Of a stretch of 64,000 nt of DNA, positions 8,287 to 15,913 are shown one piece after another. Origin of the DNA: Streptomyces sp. T12 (GTDB taxonomy: Bacteria > Actinomycetota > Actinomycetes > Streptomycetales > Streptomycetaceae); contig NZ_CP117866.1 of NCBI RefSeq assembly GCF_028736035.1, positions 6,262,001 through 6,326,000 of the forward strand, written 5' to 3'. Both the position numbers and the translations under genes were made by a program. The notes beneath the pieces are model-generated. The model had not been told where the DNA came from, ran no database searches, and saw only the letters and a list, made by a program, of their open reading frames with translations. Positions within the stretch are counted from its first letter, which is position 1. Each line of letters starts with the position of its first letter.

Positions 8287-9450
8287 ATGGACGTCGGGCT
8301 CAAGCGCGAGCTGGAGGAGAAGGTCCGCTCCGGTGAGCGGCTGTCCCGCGAGGACGGCATCGCGCTGTACGAGTCGGACGACCTGGCGTGGCTCGGCGGG
8401 CTCGCGCACGAGGTGCGCACGCGCAAGAACGGCGACGTCGTGCACTTCAACGTCAACCGGCACCTCAACATGACCAACGTCTGTACGGCCTCCTGCGCGT
8501 ACTGCTCGTTCCAGCGCAAGCCGGGCGAGAAGGACGCGTACACGATGCGCATCGAGGAGGCCGTGGGGCTCGCCAAGGCGATGGAGTCGGACAACCTCAC
8601 CGAGCTCCACATCGTCAACGGCCTGCACCCGAACCTGCCGTGGCGCTACTACCCGCGTTCGCTGCGCGAGCTGAAGGCGGCGCTCCCGAACGTCTCGCTG
8701 AAGGCCTTCACGGCCACGGAGATCCACCACTTCGAGACGATCAGCGGTCTGTCGGCCTCCGAGATCCTCGACGAGCTGATCGACGCGGGCCTGGAGTCCC
8801 TCACCGGCGGCGGCGCGGAGATCTTCGACTGGGAGGTCCGCCAGCACATCGTGGACCACCGCACGCACTGGGAGGACTGGTCCCGCATCCACCGCCTGGC
8901 GCACGAGAAGGGCCTCAAGACGCCCTGCACCATGCTCTACGGCCACATCGAGGAGCCCCGCCACCGCGTCGACCACGTCCTGCGCCTGCGTGAACTCCAG
9001 GACGAGACGAACGGCTTCCAGGTCTTCATCCCGCTGCGCTACCAGCACGACTTCGTCGACATGAAGGACGGCAAGGTACGCAACCGCCTGCAGGCCAGGA
9101 CCCAGATGGCGACCGGCGCCGAGGCCCTGAAGACCTTCGCGGTCTCGCGGCTGCTCTTCGACAACGTCCCGCACGTCAAGGTCTTCTGGGTCATGCACGG
9201 CGTCCAGACCGCCCAGCTCGCCCTCCAGCACGGCGCCGACGACATGGACGGCTCGGTCGTCGAGTACAAGATCACGCACGACGCGGACAACTACGGCACG
9301 CCGAACAAGCTCACGCGCGAGGATCTGCTGGACCTGATCAGGGACGCGGGGTTCCGGCCGGTGGAGCGCAACACCAGGTACGAGATCATTCGGGAGTACG
9401 AGGGTCCGGACCCGCTGCGTCGCGAGTCCCCCCAGCCGATGCGCGTGTGA
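8287..9450 (+). CDS. mqnE: Aminofutalosine synthase, radical SAM (MqnE)
   Basis: 387 residues. MqnE joins the enolpyruvyl-benzoate made by MqnA to SAM-derived adenosine, giving aminofutalosine with loss of CO2. The radical SAM cluster motif is C66-x3-C70-x2-C73 (CTASCAYC), followed by the TIM-barrel pattern of the MqnE/MqnC/CofH group (for example IVNGLHPNLPW and SLTGGGAEIF). A GAGAGAGG ribosome site precedes the ATG. It shares fold and ancestry with mqnC at 39.1 kb. It stands alone between the AsnC gene and udgX. Confidence 0.95.
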   Translation: MDVGLKRELEEKVRSGERLSREDGIALYESDDLAWLGGLAHEVRTRKNGDVVHFNVNRHLNMTNVCTASCAYCSFQRKPGEKDAYTMRIEEAVGLAKAMESDNLTELHIVNGLHPNLPWRYYPRSLRELKAALPNVSLKAFTATEIHHFETISGLSASEILDELIDAGLESLTGGGAEIFDWEVRQHIVDHRTHWEDWSRIHRLAHEKGLKTPCTMLYGHIEEPRHRVDHVLRLRELQDETNGFQVFIPLRYQHDFVDMKDGKVRNRLQARTQMATGAEALKTFAVSRLLFDNVPHVKVFWVMHGVQTAQLALQHGADDMDGSVVEYKITHDADNYGTPNKLTREDLLDLIRDAGFRPVERNTRYEIIREYEGPDPLRRESPQPMRV

Positions 9451-9483
9451 TTTCAGCGGGCGGGGCCGTGGTACTCGTCCGCC

Positions 9484-10143
9484 ATGGTGAGCACGAAGGC
9501 TCCTGAGGACGCCTACACCGCGGAACCGTTCCTCCCCGACCGGGGCGGTCTCCCCGCCCTCCGTCGCGCCGCAGCCGAGTGCAGGGGCTGCCCCCTGCAC
9601 AGGGACGCCACCCAGACCGTCTTCGGCGCCGGAGACAAGACCGCCCGCGTCATGCTCGTGGGCGAACAACCCGGCGACCAAGAGGACCGCCAGGGCAAGC
9701 CTTTTGTCGGCCCCGCGGGGAAGCTGCTGGACCGCGCCCTGGAGGAAGCCGGCATCGACCCGGCGGACGCCTACGTCACCAACGCCGTCAAGCACTTCAA
9801 GTTCACCCAGGCCGAACCCCGCAAGCGCCGCATCCACAAGGCGCCCACCCTGCGCGAGATGACGGCGTGCGGCCCCTGGCTGGCTGCCGAACTGGCCGTC
9901 GTGGAGCCAGAGTTGATCGTGCTCCTGGGTGCGAGCGCGGGCAAGGCGCTGCTCGGTTCGTCGTTCCGGGTCGGCGAGGTGCGCGGTGCGCTGCTGGAGC
10001 GGGAGATCCACGGCCGGCGGGAGAGGGTGGTGGCGACGGTGCATCCGTCGTCCGTGCTGCGGGCACAGGACGACGCGGACCGGAAGGCGGCGTACGAGGG
10101 GCTGGTCTCGGATCTGAGGGTGGCGGCGCGGGCGCTGTCGTAA
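9484..10143 (+). CDS. udgX: UdgX-type uracil-DNA glycosylase
   Basis: 219 residues of the family-4-like uracil-DNA glycosylase group. Motif A is GEQPG (60-64) and motif B is HPSSVLR (187-193). The sequence KRRIH (114-118) is the loop that marks UdgX, whose His becomes covalently joined to the abasic sugar after uracil excision. Iron-sulfur ligands are C33, C36 and C129; the fourth position, Cys in classical family 4 (NxVKC), is His (NAVKH, H104), as I recall for UdgX. It acts in DNA repair and may trap uracil sites. The GNAT gene follows closely. Confidence 0.88.
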   Translation: MVSTKAPEDAYTAEPFLPDRGGLPALRRAAAECRGCPLHRDATQTVFGAGDKTARVMLVGEQPGDQEDRQGKPFVGPAGKLLDRALEEAGIDPADAYVTNAVKHFKFTQAEPRKRRIHKAPTLREMTACGPWLAAELAVVEPELIVLLGASAGKALLGSSFRVGEVRGALLEREIHGRRERVVATVHPSSVLRAQDDADRKAAYEGLVSDLRVAARALS

Positions 10144-10147
10144 TGGT

Positions 10148-10153
10148 TACGAT
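10148..10153 (+). promoter_or_regulatory. Putative -10 of the GNAT gene (leaderless)
   Basis: TACGAT fits TANNNT and ends six bases before the GTG at 10160, with no ribosome site. It overlaps the end of udgX. Confidence 0.4.
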
Positions 10154-10159
10154 GGCACG

Positions 10160-10684
10160 GTGTCCCTTACTTTTACCCTGGACCCCGCCGTCACTCCCGC
10201 CCTGCGTGACGGCCTTCTCGACCTGTGGGCCGACGTCTCCAACGCGGGCGGAGCCGTCGGCTTCGTGCCGCCGGTGACGCGTGAGGCGATACGGCCGGAA
10301 TTGGTGAAGCACTTCGCGGCGATGGCGGAGGGGCGCACCCGGCTGCTGGTCGGACACGACGACGCGGGCGAGGTGGCCGCGACGGCCTTCTTCACCTTCA
10401 ACACGCACCGGCTGATGACGCACTGGACCTGGCTGTACACGGTGATGGTGCACCCCCGGCATCAGGGCAAGGGCTACGGCCGCGACCTGCTGACGGCCGC
10501 CGAGCAGGCCGCCCGCACCATCGACGGCATCGAGGCGATCCGGCTCACCTGCCGGGGCGGCCTCGGCCTGGAACGCTTCTACGGCTCCTGCGGCTACAAG
10601 GAGGTCGGCCGGATCCCGGGCGCCATCAGGGTCGCGCCGGGTGACGACCGAGACGACGTGATCATGCTGCTGCCGCTCGGCTGA
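10160..10684 (+). CDS. GNAT-family N-acetyltransferase
   Basis: 174 residues. The acetyl-CoA pyrophosphate loop is clear: VHPRHQGKGYGRDLL (about 98-112), the Q/RxxGxG/A signature. The C-terminal strands end in GSCGYKEVGRIPGAI. The acceptor is unknown. It starts 16 bases after udgX but probably has its own promoter. Confidence 0.85.
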   Translation: MSLTFTLDPAVTPALRDGLLDLWADVSNAGGAVGFVPPVTREAIRPELVKHFAAMAEGRTRLLVGHDDAGEVAATAFFTFNTHRLMTHWTWLYTVMVHPRHQGKGYGRDLLTAAEQAARTIDGIEAIRLTCRGGLGLERFYGSCGYKEVGRIPGAIRVAPGDDRDDVIMLLPLG

Positions 10685-10780
10685 CCCCTCCTGTCCACCC
10701 GCCGACCCCCCTGCAAGATCGGGGGCTGCGCGTGCTTCACTGGACAGTGGCCCTTTTTGGAATCGGAAGAGTGGATTGAG

Positions 10781-11092
10781 ATGCTCCGCTACACACTGAT
10801 GCGCCTCGGAATCTTCGTGGGCTGCCTCGTGGTCGTCTGGGGTCTCGTCTACTCCGGCCTCGCTCCGCGCGGCCTCGGCGACTCCAACGGCATGTGGATC
10901 ATCCTGCTCGCCCTGGTGATCTCGGCCCCCATCAGCTTCGTCGTGCTGCGCAAGGAGCGCGACCGCGCCTCCGTGCGGATCGTCCAGAAGGTCGACCGTG
11001 CGAAGGCCAACCTGGAGGCCAACCGCAGCCAGGAGGACGCCGTGCTCGACGAGGCGGCTCGGGCGCAGGGCCAGGCTTCTTCCCAGGCCTAG
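10781..11092 (+). CDS. DUF4229 membrane protein
   Basis: 103 residues starting MLRYTLMRLGIF, the typical start of this actinobacterial family; an upstream TTG would add eight unlikely residues. Two membrane helices (about 8-28 and 37-57) are followed by a basic cytoplasmic helix (RKERDRASVRIVQKVDRAK) and a Gln/Ala-rich tail. Function is unknown. It lies alone between the GNAT gene and the SPFH pair. Confidence 0.85.
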   Translation: MLRYTLMRLGIFVGCLVVVWGLVYSGLAPRGLGDSNGMWIILLALVISAPISFVVLRKERDRASVRIVQKVDRAKANLEANRSQEDAVLDEAARAQGQASSQA

Positions 11093-11126
11093 TAGGGCCC
11101 CCGTACGGTCTCTTCCGACCCGACAG

Positions 11127-11160
11127 TGATACCGATGGGTAACTGATACCGATGGGTAAC
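11127..11160. repeat. Perfect 17-bp tandem duplication upstream of SPFH operon
   Basis: TGATACCGATGGGTAAC occurs twice head to tail. The pair lies about 125 bases before the first SPFH start. Downstream, ATGTGG and CCACAT (about 11197-11219) form a further inverted repeat. A role as paired regulator sites is plausible but untested. Confidence 0.65.
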
Positions 11161-11284
11161 TGTGCGGGTCACCCCCTTACCTTTGTCCGGATCATGATGT
11201 GGGATGACTGGAACCACATCGGGGTGACCGGTGTATGAGCAGTAGGACCCGCATCCAACGGGCAAGGGAATACAAGGGGGAACC

Positions 11285-12946
11285 GTGGCACGAGCGCGCG
11301 CCAAGCAGGGCGCACGACGCGTGGCCGAGGCCGTCGCATCCGGCACCGACCCGCGGACGGCCGCGCAGGAGGAACTGCAGCGGCAGATCGGCGGACGCGG
11401 GACACGCACGGACGGCGGCGAGGGCTACGACGCGCAGGGCCAGGGCATCGACCCGGCCGACTTCCCGGCCGCCCGCGAACAGGGTGGCTCCACCGCCACC
11501 GTCATGCGCCAGAAGACCGTGCCGCTGGACGAGGCCGGGGAGGCGCTCGGCCGTAGCGAGCAGGTGCGCGAGGGCACCGAGATGGTGCACGCCATCTGCC
11601 CGATGGTGATCCCCAAGGGCCGCTCGATCTTCTCCATGCTGCCGGTGCTGATGCTGTTCGTGCTGAGCGTGGTGGGCGCGGCCATCGTGGGGGCGTCCGG
11701 TGCCGACGTGCTGACCAACCCGCTGTTCGGCGTGCACTCCTGGCTCATCTCCTTGCTCGCCGTCGCCTTCGTGTGGTGGCGCCAGGGCATGGTCATGGTG
11801 CCGGACGGCTGCCAGGCGATGATCACCCGGTTCGGCAAGCTGGAGAAGGTCGTCGGCCCGGGCCGGATCGTGCTGCTGAGCCCGTGGAAGCGGGTGTCGT
11901 ACATCGTCAACACCACGATCGAGTACCCGTTCAACGCGCCGGTGCGCGAGGCACCGACCAAGGGCGGCGTGAAGGCGTCGATCGACCTGTTCATCCAGTT
12001 CCGGATCAGCGACCCGACCGAGTTCGTCTACACGCTGGGCGCGGTCCGCGGCTTCGAGGAGAAGCTGAGCAACGCGGTGAGCGAGACGATCCGCACCCTC
12101 GTCTACGAGCAGGAAGCCGCCGGCATCTACGACATGGTCGGCGAGGACACCGGCCGGCTGCTGGACCTGCTCAACCAGCAGTTCCGCCCGGCCGTCGAGC
12201 TGACCAACGCCAACATCACCCACGCCGAGCCCTCCGACCAGCGCTACCGCATGGACCTGGCGGCGCCCGAGATGGTGCGGGTGGCCAAGGAGGCGTACAC
12301 GCACGAGTACGCGCTCCAGCTCCGCAAGGAGCAGGACGAGGGCGACCTCACCCGTGAACTCGCCTCCAGCCACGAGACGCTCTCCGCGATCCAGGCCGAC
12401 ATCGCCCAGTACCAGGCACAGATGGACACCGCCGTGGAGCGCGAGACCAACCGCGCCCAGGCGCTCGCCCGGCAACGCTACGTCCAGGCCGAGTCGGAGG
12501 CGAAGGCGAACGCGGCCCTCCTGGAGGCGCAGGCCCTGGACATCCGCGCGGTGACCGCGGCGGAGGCGCCGGAGATCCTGGAGTACCGCTACCAGCAGCA
12601 GGTGCTGGACACGCTGGAGCAGGTCGCCGACCATCTGCCGCGGCTGGTGCGCATCGGCGGCACGGCGGACGCGGGCATCGACTTCCTGGAGCTGGCCCGC
12701 GAGTTGGTCGGCGAGCGGGGCACGGAACTGTTCACCGAGGAGGACACGGCCGCCGTACGGGCGCGTCTCGCCCAGGTGTCCGAGCGGATCGCCGCGCGCG
12801 AGGCGGAGATCGGTGCGCTGCTGGCCGCCGACCGGCCGACGGTGCTGCAAGTACCCGACCAGCCCGAATCGACCGACAGCTCCGACAGCTCCGACAGCTC
12901 CGGCAGCGTCGGCAGCTCCGACGTCTCCGAGGAGGCCGCCCAGTGA
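11285..12946 (+). CDS. SPFH (band 7/prohibitin-like) domain membrane protein A
   Basis: 553 residues from a GTG with GGGGGAA upstream. The disordered N-terminus (1-110) is followed by two membrane helices (about 115-138 and 151-166) and an SPFH domain (about 170-330: DGCQAMITRFGKLEKVVGPG, then ASIDLFIQFRISDPTEFVY). A long coiled coil (about 330-470, rich in A, E, Q and R) follows, and a Ser/Asp tail encoded by 9-base repeats (from 12875). SPFH proteins build ring- or cage-like membrane assemblies. The stop overlaps the next SPFH gene (GTGA), so the two probably form a hetero-oligomer. Confidence 0.82.
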   Translation: MARARAKQGARRVAEAVASGTDPRTAAQEELQRQIGGRGTRTDGGEGYDAQGQGIDPADFPAAREQGGSTATVMRQKTVPLDEAGEALGRSEQVREGTEMVHAICPMVIPKGRSIFSMLPVLMLFVLSVVGAAIVGASGADVLTNPLFGVHSWLISLLAVAFVWWRQGMVMVPDGCQAMITRFGKLEKVVGPGRIVLLSPWKRVSYIVNTTIEYPFNAPVREAPTKGGVKASIDLFIQFRISDPTEFVYTLGAVRGFEEKLSNAVSETIRTLVYEQEAAGIYDMVGEDTGRLLDLLNQQFRPAVELTNANITHAEPSDQRYRMDLAAPEMVRVAKEAYTHEYALQLRKEQDEGDLTRELASSHETLSAIQADIAQYQAQMDTAVERETNRAQALARQRYVQAESEAKANAALLEAQALDIRAVTAAEAPEILEYRYQQQVLDTLEQVADHLPRLVRIGGTADAGIDFLELARELVGERGTELFTEEDTAAVRARLAQVSERIAAREAEIGALLAADRPTVLQVPDQPESTDSSDSSDSSGSVGSSDVSEEAAQ

Positions 12947-14286
12947 GCACCGCCCGTTCCTCCCACCGCCGGTCGGTCATCTCCGAGAAGGTCGCCCCCT
13001 GGAGCGACATCGCGCGACTGCTGCGCGGCGGCGAGGCCGACACCCTGATCCCGGTCATCATCCCCCGCCACCGGCGCCGCCTGTGGTGGATGCTGCCGCT
13101 GTGGCTCGGTGTCTACGCCCTGTTCATGGGCGTGATGCTGACGCTGGGCGCGGCGGACTCCGAGTCGACCGCCGGGGACCTCGCCTACAGCACCCTCGCC
13201 ACCCTCTCCTACGTCGGCGGCGTCGTGCTCCTGCTGATCGGCGCGCTGTGGTGGTGGCGCTCCTCGATCGTCGAGATCGAGCAGGGCACCAACGGCGTGC
13301 TGACCCGCTACGGCGCCGTCGTCCGCACCCTGGACGCCGGCCGCCACTACCTGTGGCACCCGTGGTCCCGGGTCGACTTCGTCGTCGACACGGCCACCGA
13401 AATCCCGTACTCGGCACCGGTGATGGCCTGCCCCACGCAGGAGAACGTCCCCCTGCGCTCCATCGAGTTCTTCCTGAAGTTCCGCATCACCGACGCCGTG
13501 CTGTTCGTCCGCACCATCGGCGCGGGCAACTTCGACCTGGTGCTCTCCAGCGCCGTACAGGACGCGATCCGGCAGCGGGCACGGAAGATGCGCACCGAGC
13601 GGGCGTACGACCTGCGCGGCTCGGACGTGGCCGACATGCAGGAGCTGCTCAACCGCCAGCTGTCCGGCTACGGCGTGCGTATCACCGGCTCCAACATCCC
13701 CGACGTGCAGCTGCCGACGCAGTACCAGCAGCACCTGGCCACCCGGGAGCGGGTCGCCAAGGAGCGCACGGCGTACGAGCAGGAGTGGGGGCTGATCCGC
13801 AAGCGCCGTATCGACCAGCTGGGCATGGACATCGAGCGCGCCAAGAAGGTGCGGGACGCCCGGATCGTCGAGGTCAAGGCCGCGCTGAACCGGGCTCGCG
13901 AGGAGGTCGCGCAGCTGCTGGAGGAGCAGGAGACCAACGCCCAGCGTGTGCGGTTCGAGATCGAGACGCGGGGCCGCAGCGGTCTGATCGCAGCCGAGAA
14001 CGAGGCCCGCGCCCAGCGCGCCCTCGCCACGGCCTACCGCGACAACCGCGCCGTCCTGCAGTACGAACTCGCCTGTCGCCGCCTGGAGGTGGGCGCGAAG
14101 CTCGCCGGCAAGGCACCGCAGCCGGTGGTCGTACGGACCGACGGCACGAGCGCCGACACCTCGGCCCTGTCCACCCTCCTCACCGCGCAGCTGCTGCCCC
14201 GGCTGACGGCCCTGCCGTCGGTCGACGGGCGGCAGTGGGCCAACCAGTTGGCGCGATTCCAGGACGACGGGAGTGGCGAGGAGTAG
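12943..14286 (+). CDS. SPFH (band 7/prohibitin-like) domain membrane protein B
   Basis: 447 residues, GTG overlapping the previous stop. Two membrane helices (about 45-68 and 82-102) precede an SPFH domain (about 108-270: EQGTNGVLTRYGAVVRTLDAG, then RSIEFFLKFRITDAVLF). A coiled coil (about 265-375) rich in R, E and A follows, then a short tail. It has the same architecture as its neighbour, without the long N-terminal extension, and the pair likely arose by duplication. Role unknown; membrane microdomain scaffold is the family expectation. Confidence 0.82.
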   Translation: MSTARSSHRRSVISEKVAPWSDIARLLRGGEADTLIPVIIPRHRRRLWWMLPLWLGVYALFMGVMLTLGAADSESTAGDLAYSTLATLSYVGGVVLLLIGALWWWRSSIVEIEQGTNGVLTRYGAVVRTLDAGRHYLWHPWSRVDFVVDTATEIPYSAPVMACPTQENVPLRSIEFFLKFRITDAVLFVRTIGAGNFDLVLSSAVQDAIRQRARKMRTERAYDLRGSDVADMQELLNRQLSGYGVRITGSNIPDVQLPTQYQQHLATRERVAKERTAYEQEWGLIRKRRIDQLGMDIERAKKVRDARIVEVKAALNRAREEVAQLLEEQETNAQRVRFEIETRGRSGLIAAENEARAQRALATAYRDNRAVLQYELACRRLEVGAKLAGKAPQPVVVRTDGTSADTSALSTLLTAQLLPRLTALPSVDGRQWANQLARFQDDGSGEE

Positions 14287-14329
14287 GACAGCGTGGTCGC
14301 GGGCCGGGTGGGATCTCCCTCCCGGCCCG

Positions 14330-14335
14330 TAGGCT
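14330..14335 (+). promoter_or_regulatory. Putative -10 of the TetR gene (leaderless)
   Basis: TAGGCT fits TANNNT and ends seven bases before the ATG at 14343, with no ribosome site. This favours 14343 over the in-frame ATG at 14337. Confidence 0.45.
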
Positions 14336-14342
14336 GATGGGC

Positions 14343-15005
14343 ATGGGTGCCGTGAAGACCAAGCGGATGCCGCGGGCCGTCCGTGAGCAGCAGATGCTGG
14401 ACGCCGCTGTGCGGACCTTCGGCCAGCGTGGGTACATGGCCGCGTCGATGGACGAGATCGCCGAACTCGCGGGCGTCTCCAAGCCGTTGGTGTACCTCTA
14501 CCTCAACTCGAAGGAAGACCTGTTCACGGCCTGCATCCGGCGCGAGGCGGCCGCGCTCACCGAGGCCGTCCGTGCCGGCGTCCGGCGCGAGGCGCCCGCC
14601 GACCGCCAACTCTGGGAAGGCCTCGGCGCGTTCTTCACGCACACCGCGCAGAACCCGGACGGCTGGTCCGTCCTGCACCTCCAGGCCCGCACCCATGGCG
14701 AGCCGTTCGCCGCCGAGGTCGCCGCGATGCGCGCGGAGATCGTCGCGTTCGTGACACAGCTGATCCTCGCGGCGGCCCGGGAGGCGCATCGCGACCCCGA
14801 CCTCCCCGAGAGCGAGGTCGCCGGCCTCGCCGAGGCCCTGGTCGGCGCCGCCGAATCGCTTGCCGCCTGGGCCAACGCCACGCCGGGCGTGACGGCGAGA
14901 CAGGCGGCGGCCACCTTGATGAACTTCGCGTGGGCGGGCCTCGGCAACCTCATGGACGGCCGGCGCTGGTCACCGCCGGGCGCCCTTCACGAGGCGAGCG
15001 GATAG
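14343..15005 (+). CDS. TetR-family transcriptional regulator
   Basis: 220 residues. The N-terminal helix-turn-helix (about 8-55: ILDAA-type start QQMLDAAVRTFGQRGYMAAS, then IAELAGVSKPLVYLY) is typical. The C-terminal ligand domain is all-helical. It converges with the MaoC-FabG genes, the stops overlapping by 19 bases, and is a good candidate regulator of the lipid block. The palindromes between fabG and the thiolase gene are candidate operators. The same gene neighbourhood (TetR, htdX, fabG4, fadA2) occurs in Mycobacterium tuberculosis. Confidence 0.9.
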   Translation: MGAVKTKRMPRAVREQQMLDAAVRTFGQRGYMAASMDEIAELAGVSKPLVYLYLNSKEDLFTACIRREAAALTEAVRAGVRREAPADRQLWEGLGAFFTHTAQNPDGWSVLHLQARTHGEPFAAEVAAMRAEIVAFVTQLILAAAREAHRDPDLPESEVAGLAEALVGAAESLAAWANATPGVTARQAAATLMNFAWAGLGNLMDGRRWSPPGALHEASG

Positions 15006-15913
15006 ACCTCCCCGGCCAGGTGGACGCGCTCCGACTCCCGGCTTCGCGCGAGCGGGGGCACCCCCGTCCCGCCGCCCCGCAGCTCGAACCGCCCGCCCTG
15101 TGCCGCGTACGTCACCGTCCCCGGCAGCAGCACCGGCGCCTTGAACTCCGCCCGGACCAGCACCGCCTCCGGTGTGCCGTGCGCGGCGAGGCAGCGGGCC
15201 ACCGTCCACATGCCGTGCACGATGGCCCGGGGGAAGCCGAACAGGCGGGCGGTGAGCGGGTGGAGGTGGATGGGGTTCCGGTCGCCGGAAGCGGCACCGT
15301 AGCGCCGCCCGACGTCGGAGGCGAGCCGCCATCCGTCGACGGCGGGCAGGGGCTTGCGCTCCTCCCGCACGTCCTTCAGCCCGTCCTTCAGCCCGTCCTT
15401 CTGTACGTCCTTCACCGGCGGTGCCGCCTGACGGCCGTCGGTGCGGTGCCGGGCCAGATACGTGCTCCTGGACTCCCACACGACCTGCCCGCCCGACCGC
15501 ACCGAGGTGACCACGCCGGCCTCCGTGCCCCGTCGATGGGGCGCCAACTCGTCCACGTACACGGCGAGTTCGTACTCCCCGGTGGCCGTCAGTGCCGTGT
15601 GCCGGGTGATCTCGATCGACGTATGGACGAGTCCGAGCAGCGGCAGCGGAAAGTCCCGGCCGCTCATCAGCCGCATGGCGAGCGGGAAGCCCAGCACATG
15701 CGGATACGTCACCGGCAGCGAGTCGTCGCCGGTCGGGAAGCCGCACACCCGCTCGTATGCGGCGAGCCGCGTCAGGTCGATGCGTACACCGGGCAGTTCG
15801 AGCCGGGTGCGCGGGTAGTCGGCGTCCGGGCGGGGCCGCTTGAAGGGGGACAGGAGCGCGCCCCGTGCGAGGAGGGGGCCGAGCGCCGGGGAACTGGTCA
15901 GGGTGGTCTGCAT
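14987..15913 (-). CDS. MaoC-like (R)-hydratase/3-hydroxyacyl dehydratase, HtdX-like
   Basis: 308 residues. A double hot-dog protein: the N-terminal hot dog (about 40-160) lacks obvious catalytic residues, and the C-terminal one carries the hydratase motif YGAASGDRNPIHLHP (Asp and His). It hydrates enoyl-thioesters or dehydrates hydroxyacyl-thioesters in fatty acid metabolism. The ATG overlaps the fabG stop by one base, so the two are coupled. Between the two halves is a charged linker with KDGL repeats encoded by tandem 12-base units (about 15371-15413). Position next to FabG4-like and FadA2-like genes matches mycobacterial htdX. Confidence 0.88.
   Translation of the reverse strand: MQTTLTSSPALGPLLARGALLSPFKRPRPDADYPRTRLELPGVRIDLTRLAAYERVCGFPTGDDSLPVTYPHVLGFPLAMRLMSGRDFPLPLLGLVHTSIEITRHTALTATGEYELAVYVDELAPHRRGTEAGVVTSVRSGGQVVWESRSTYLARHRTDGRQAAPPVKDVQKDGLKDGLKDVREERKPLPAVDGWRLASDVGRRYGAASGDRNPIHLHPLTARLFGFPRAIVHGMWTVARCLAAHGTPEAVLVRAEFKAPVLLPGTVTYAAQGGRFELRGGGTGVPPLARSRESERVHLAGEVYPLAS
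15371..15413. repeat. In-gene 12-base tandem repeat in the MaoC gene
   Basis: Plus-strand units of the form CGTCCTTCAGCC repeat about three and a half times with some changes. They encode KDGL-KDGL-KDV in the linker of the dehydratase. Copy number could vary between strains without breaking the frame. Confidence 0.6.
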
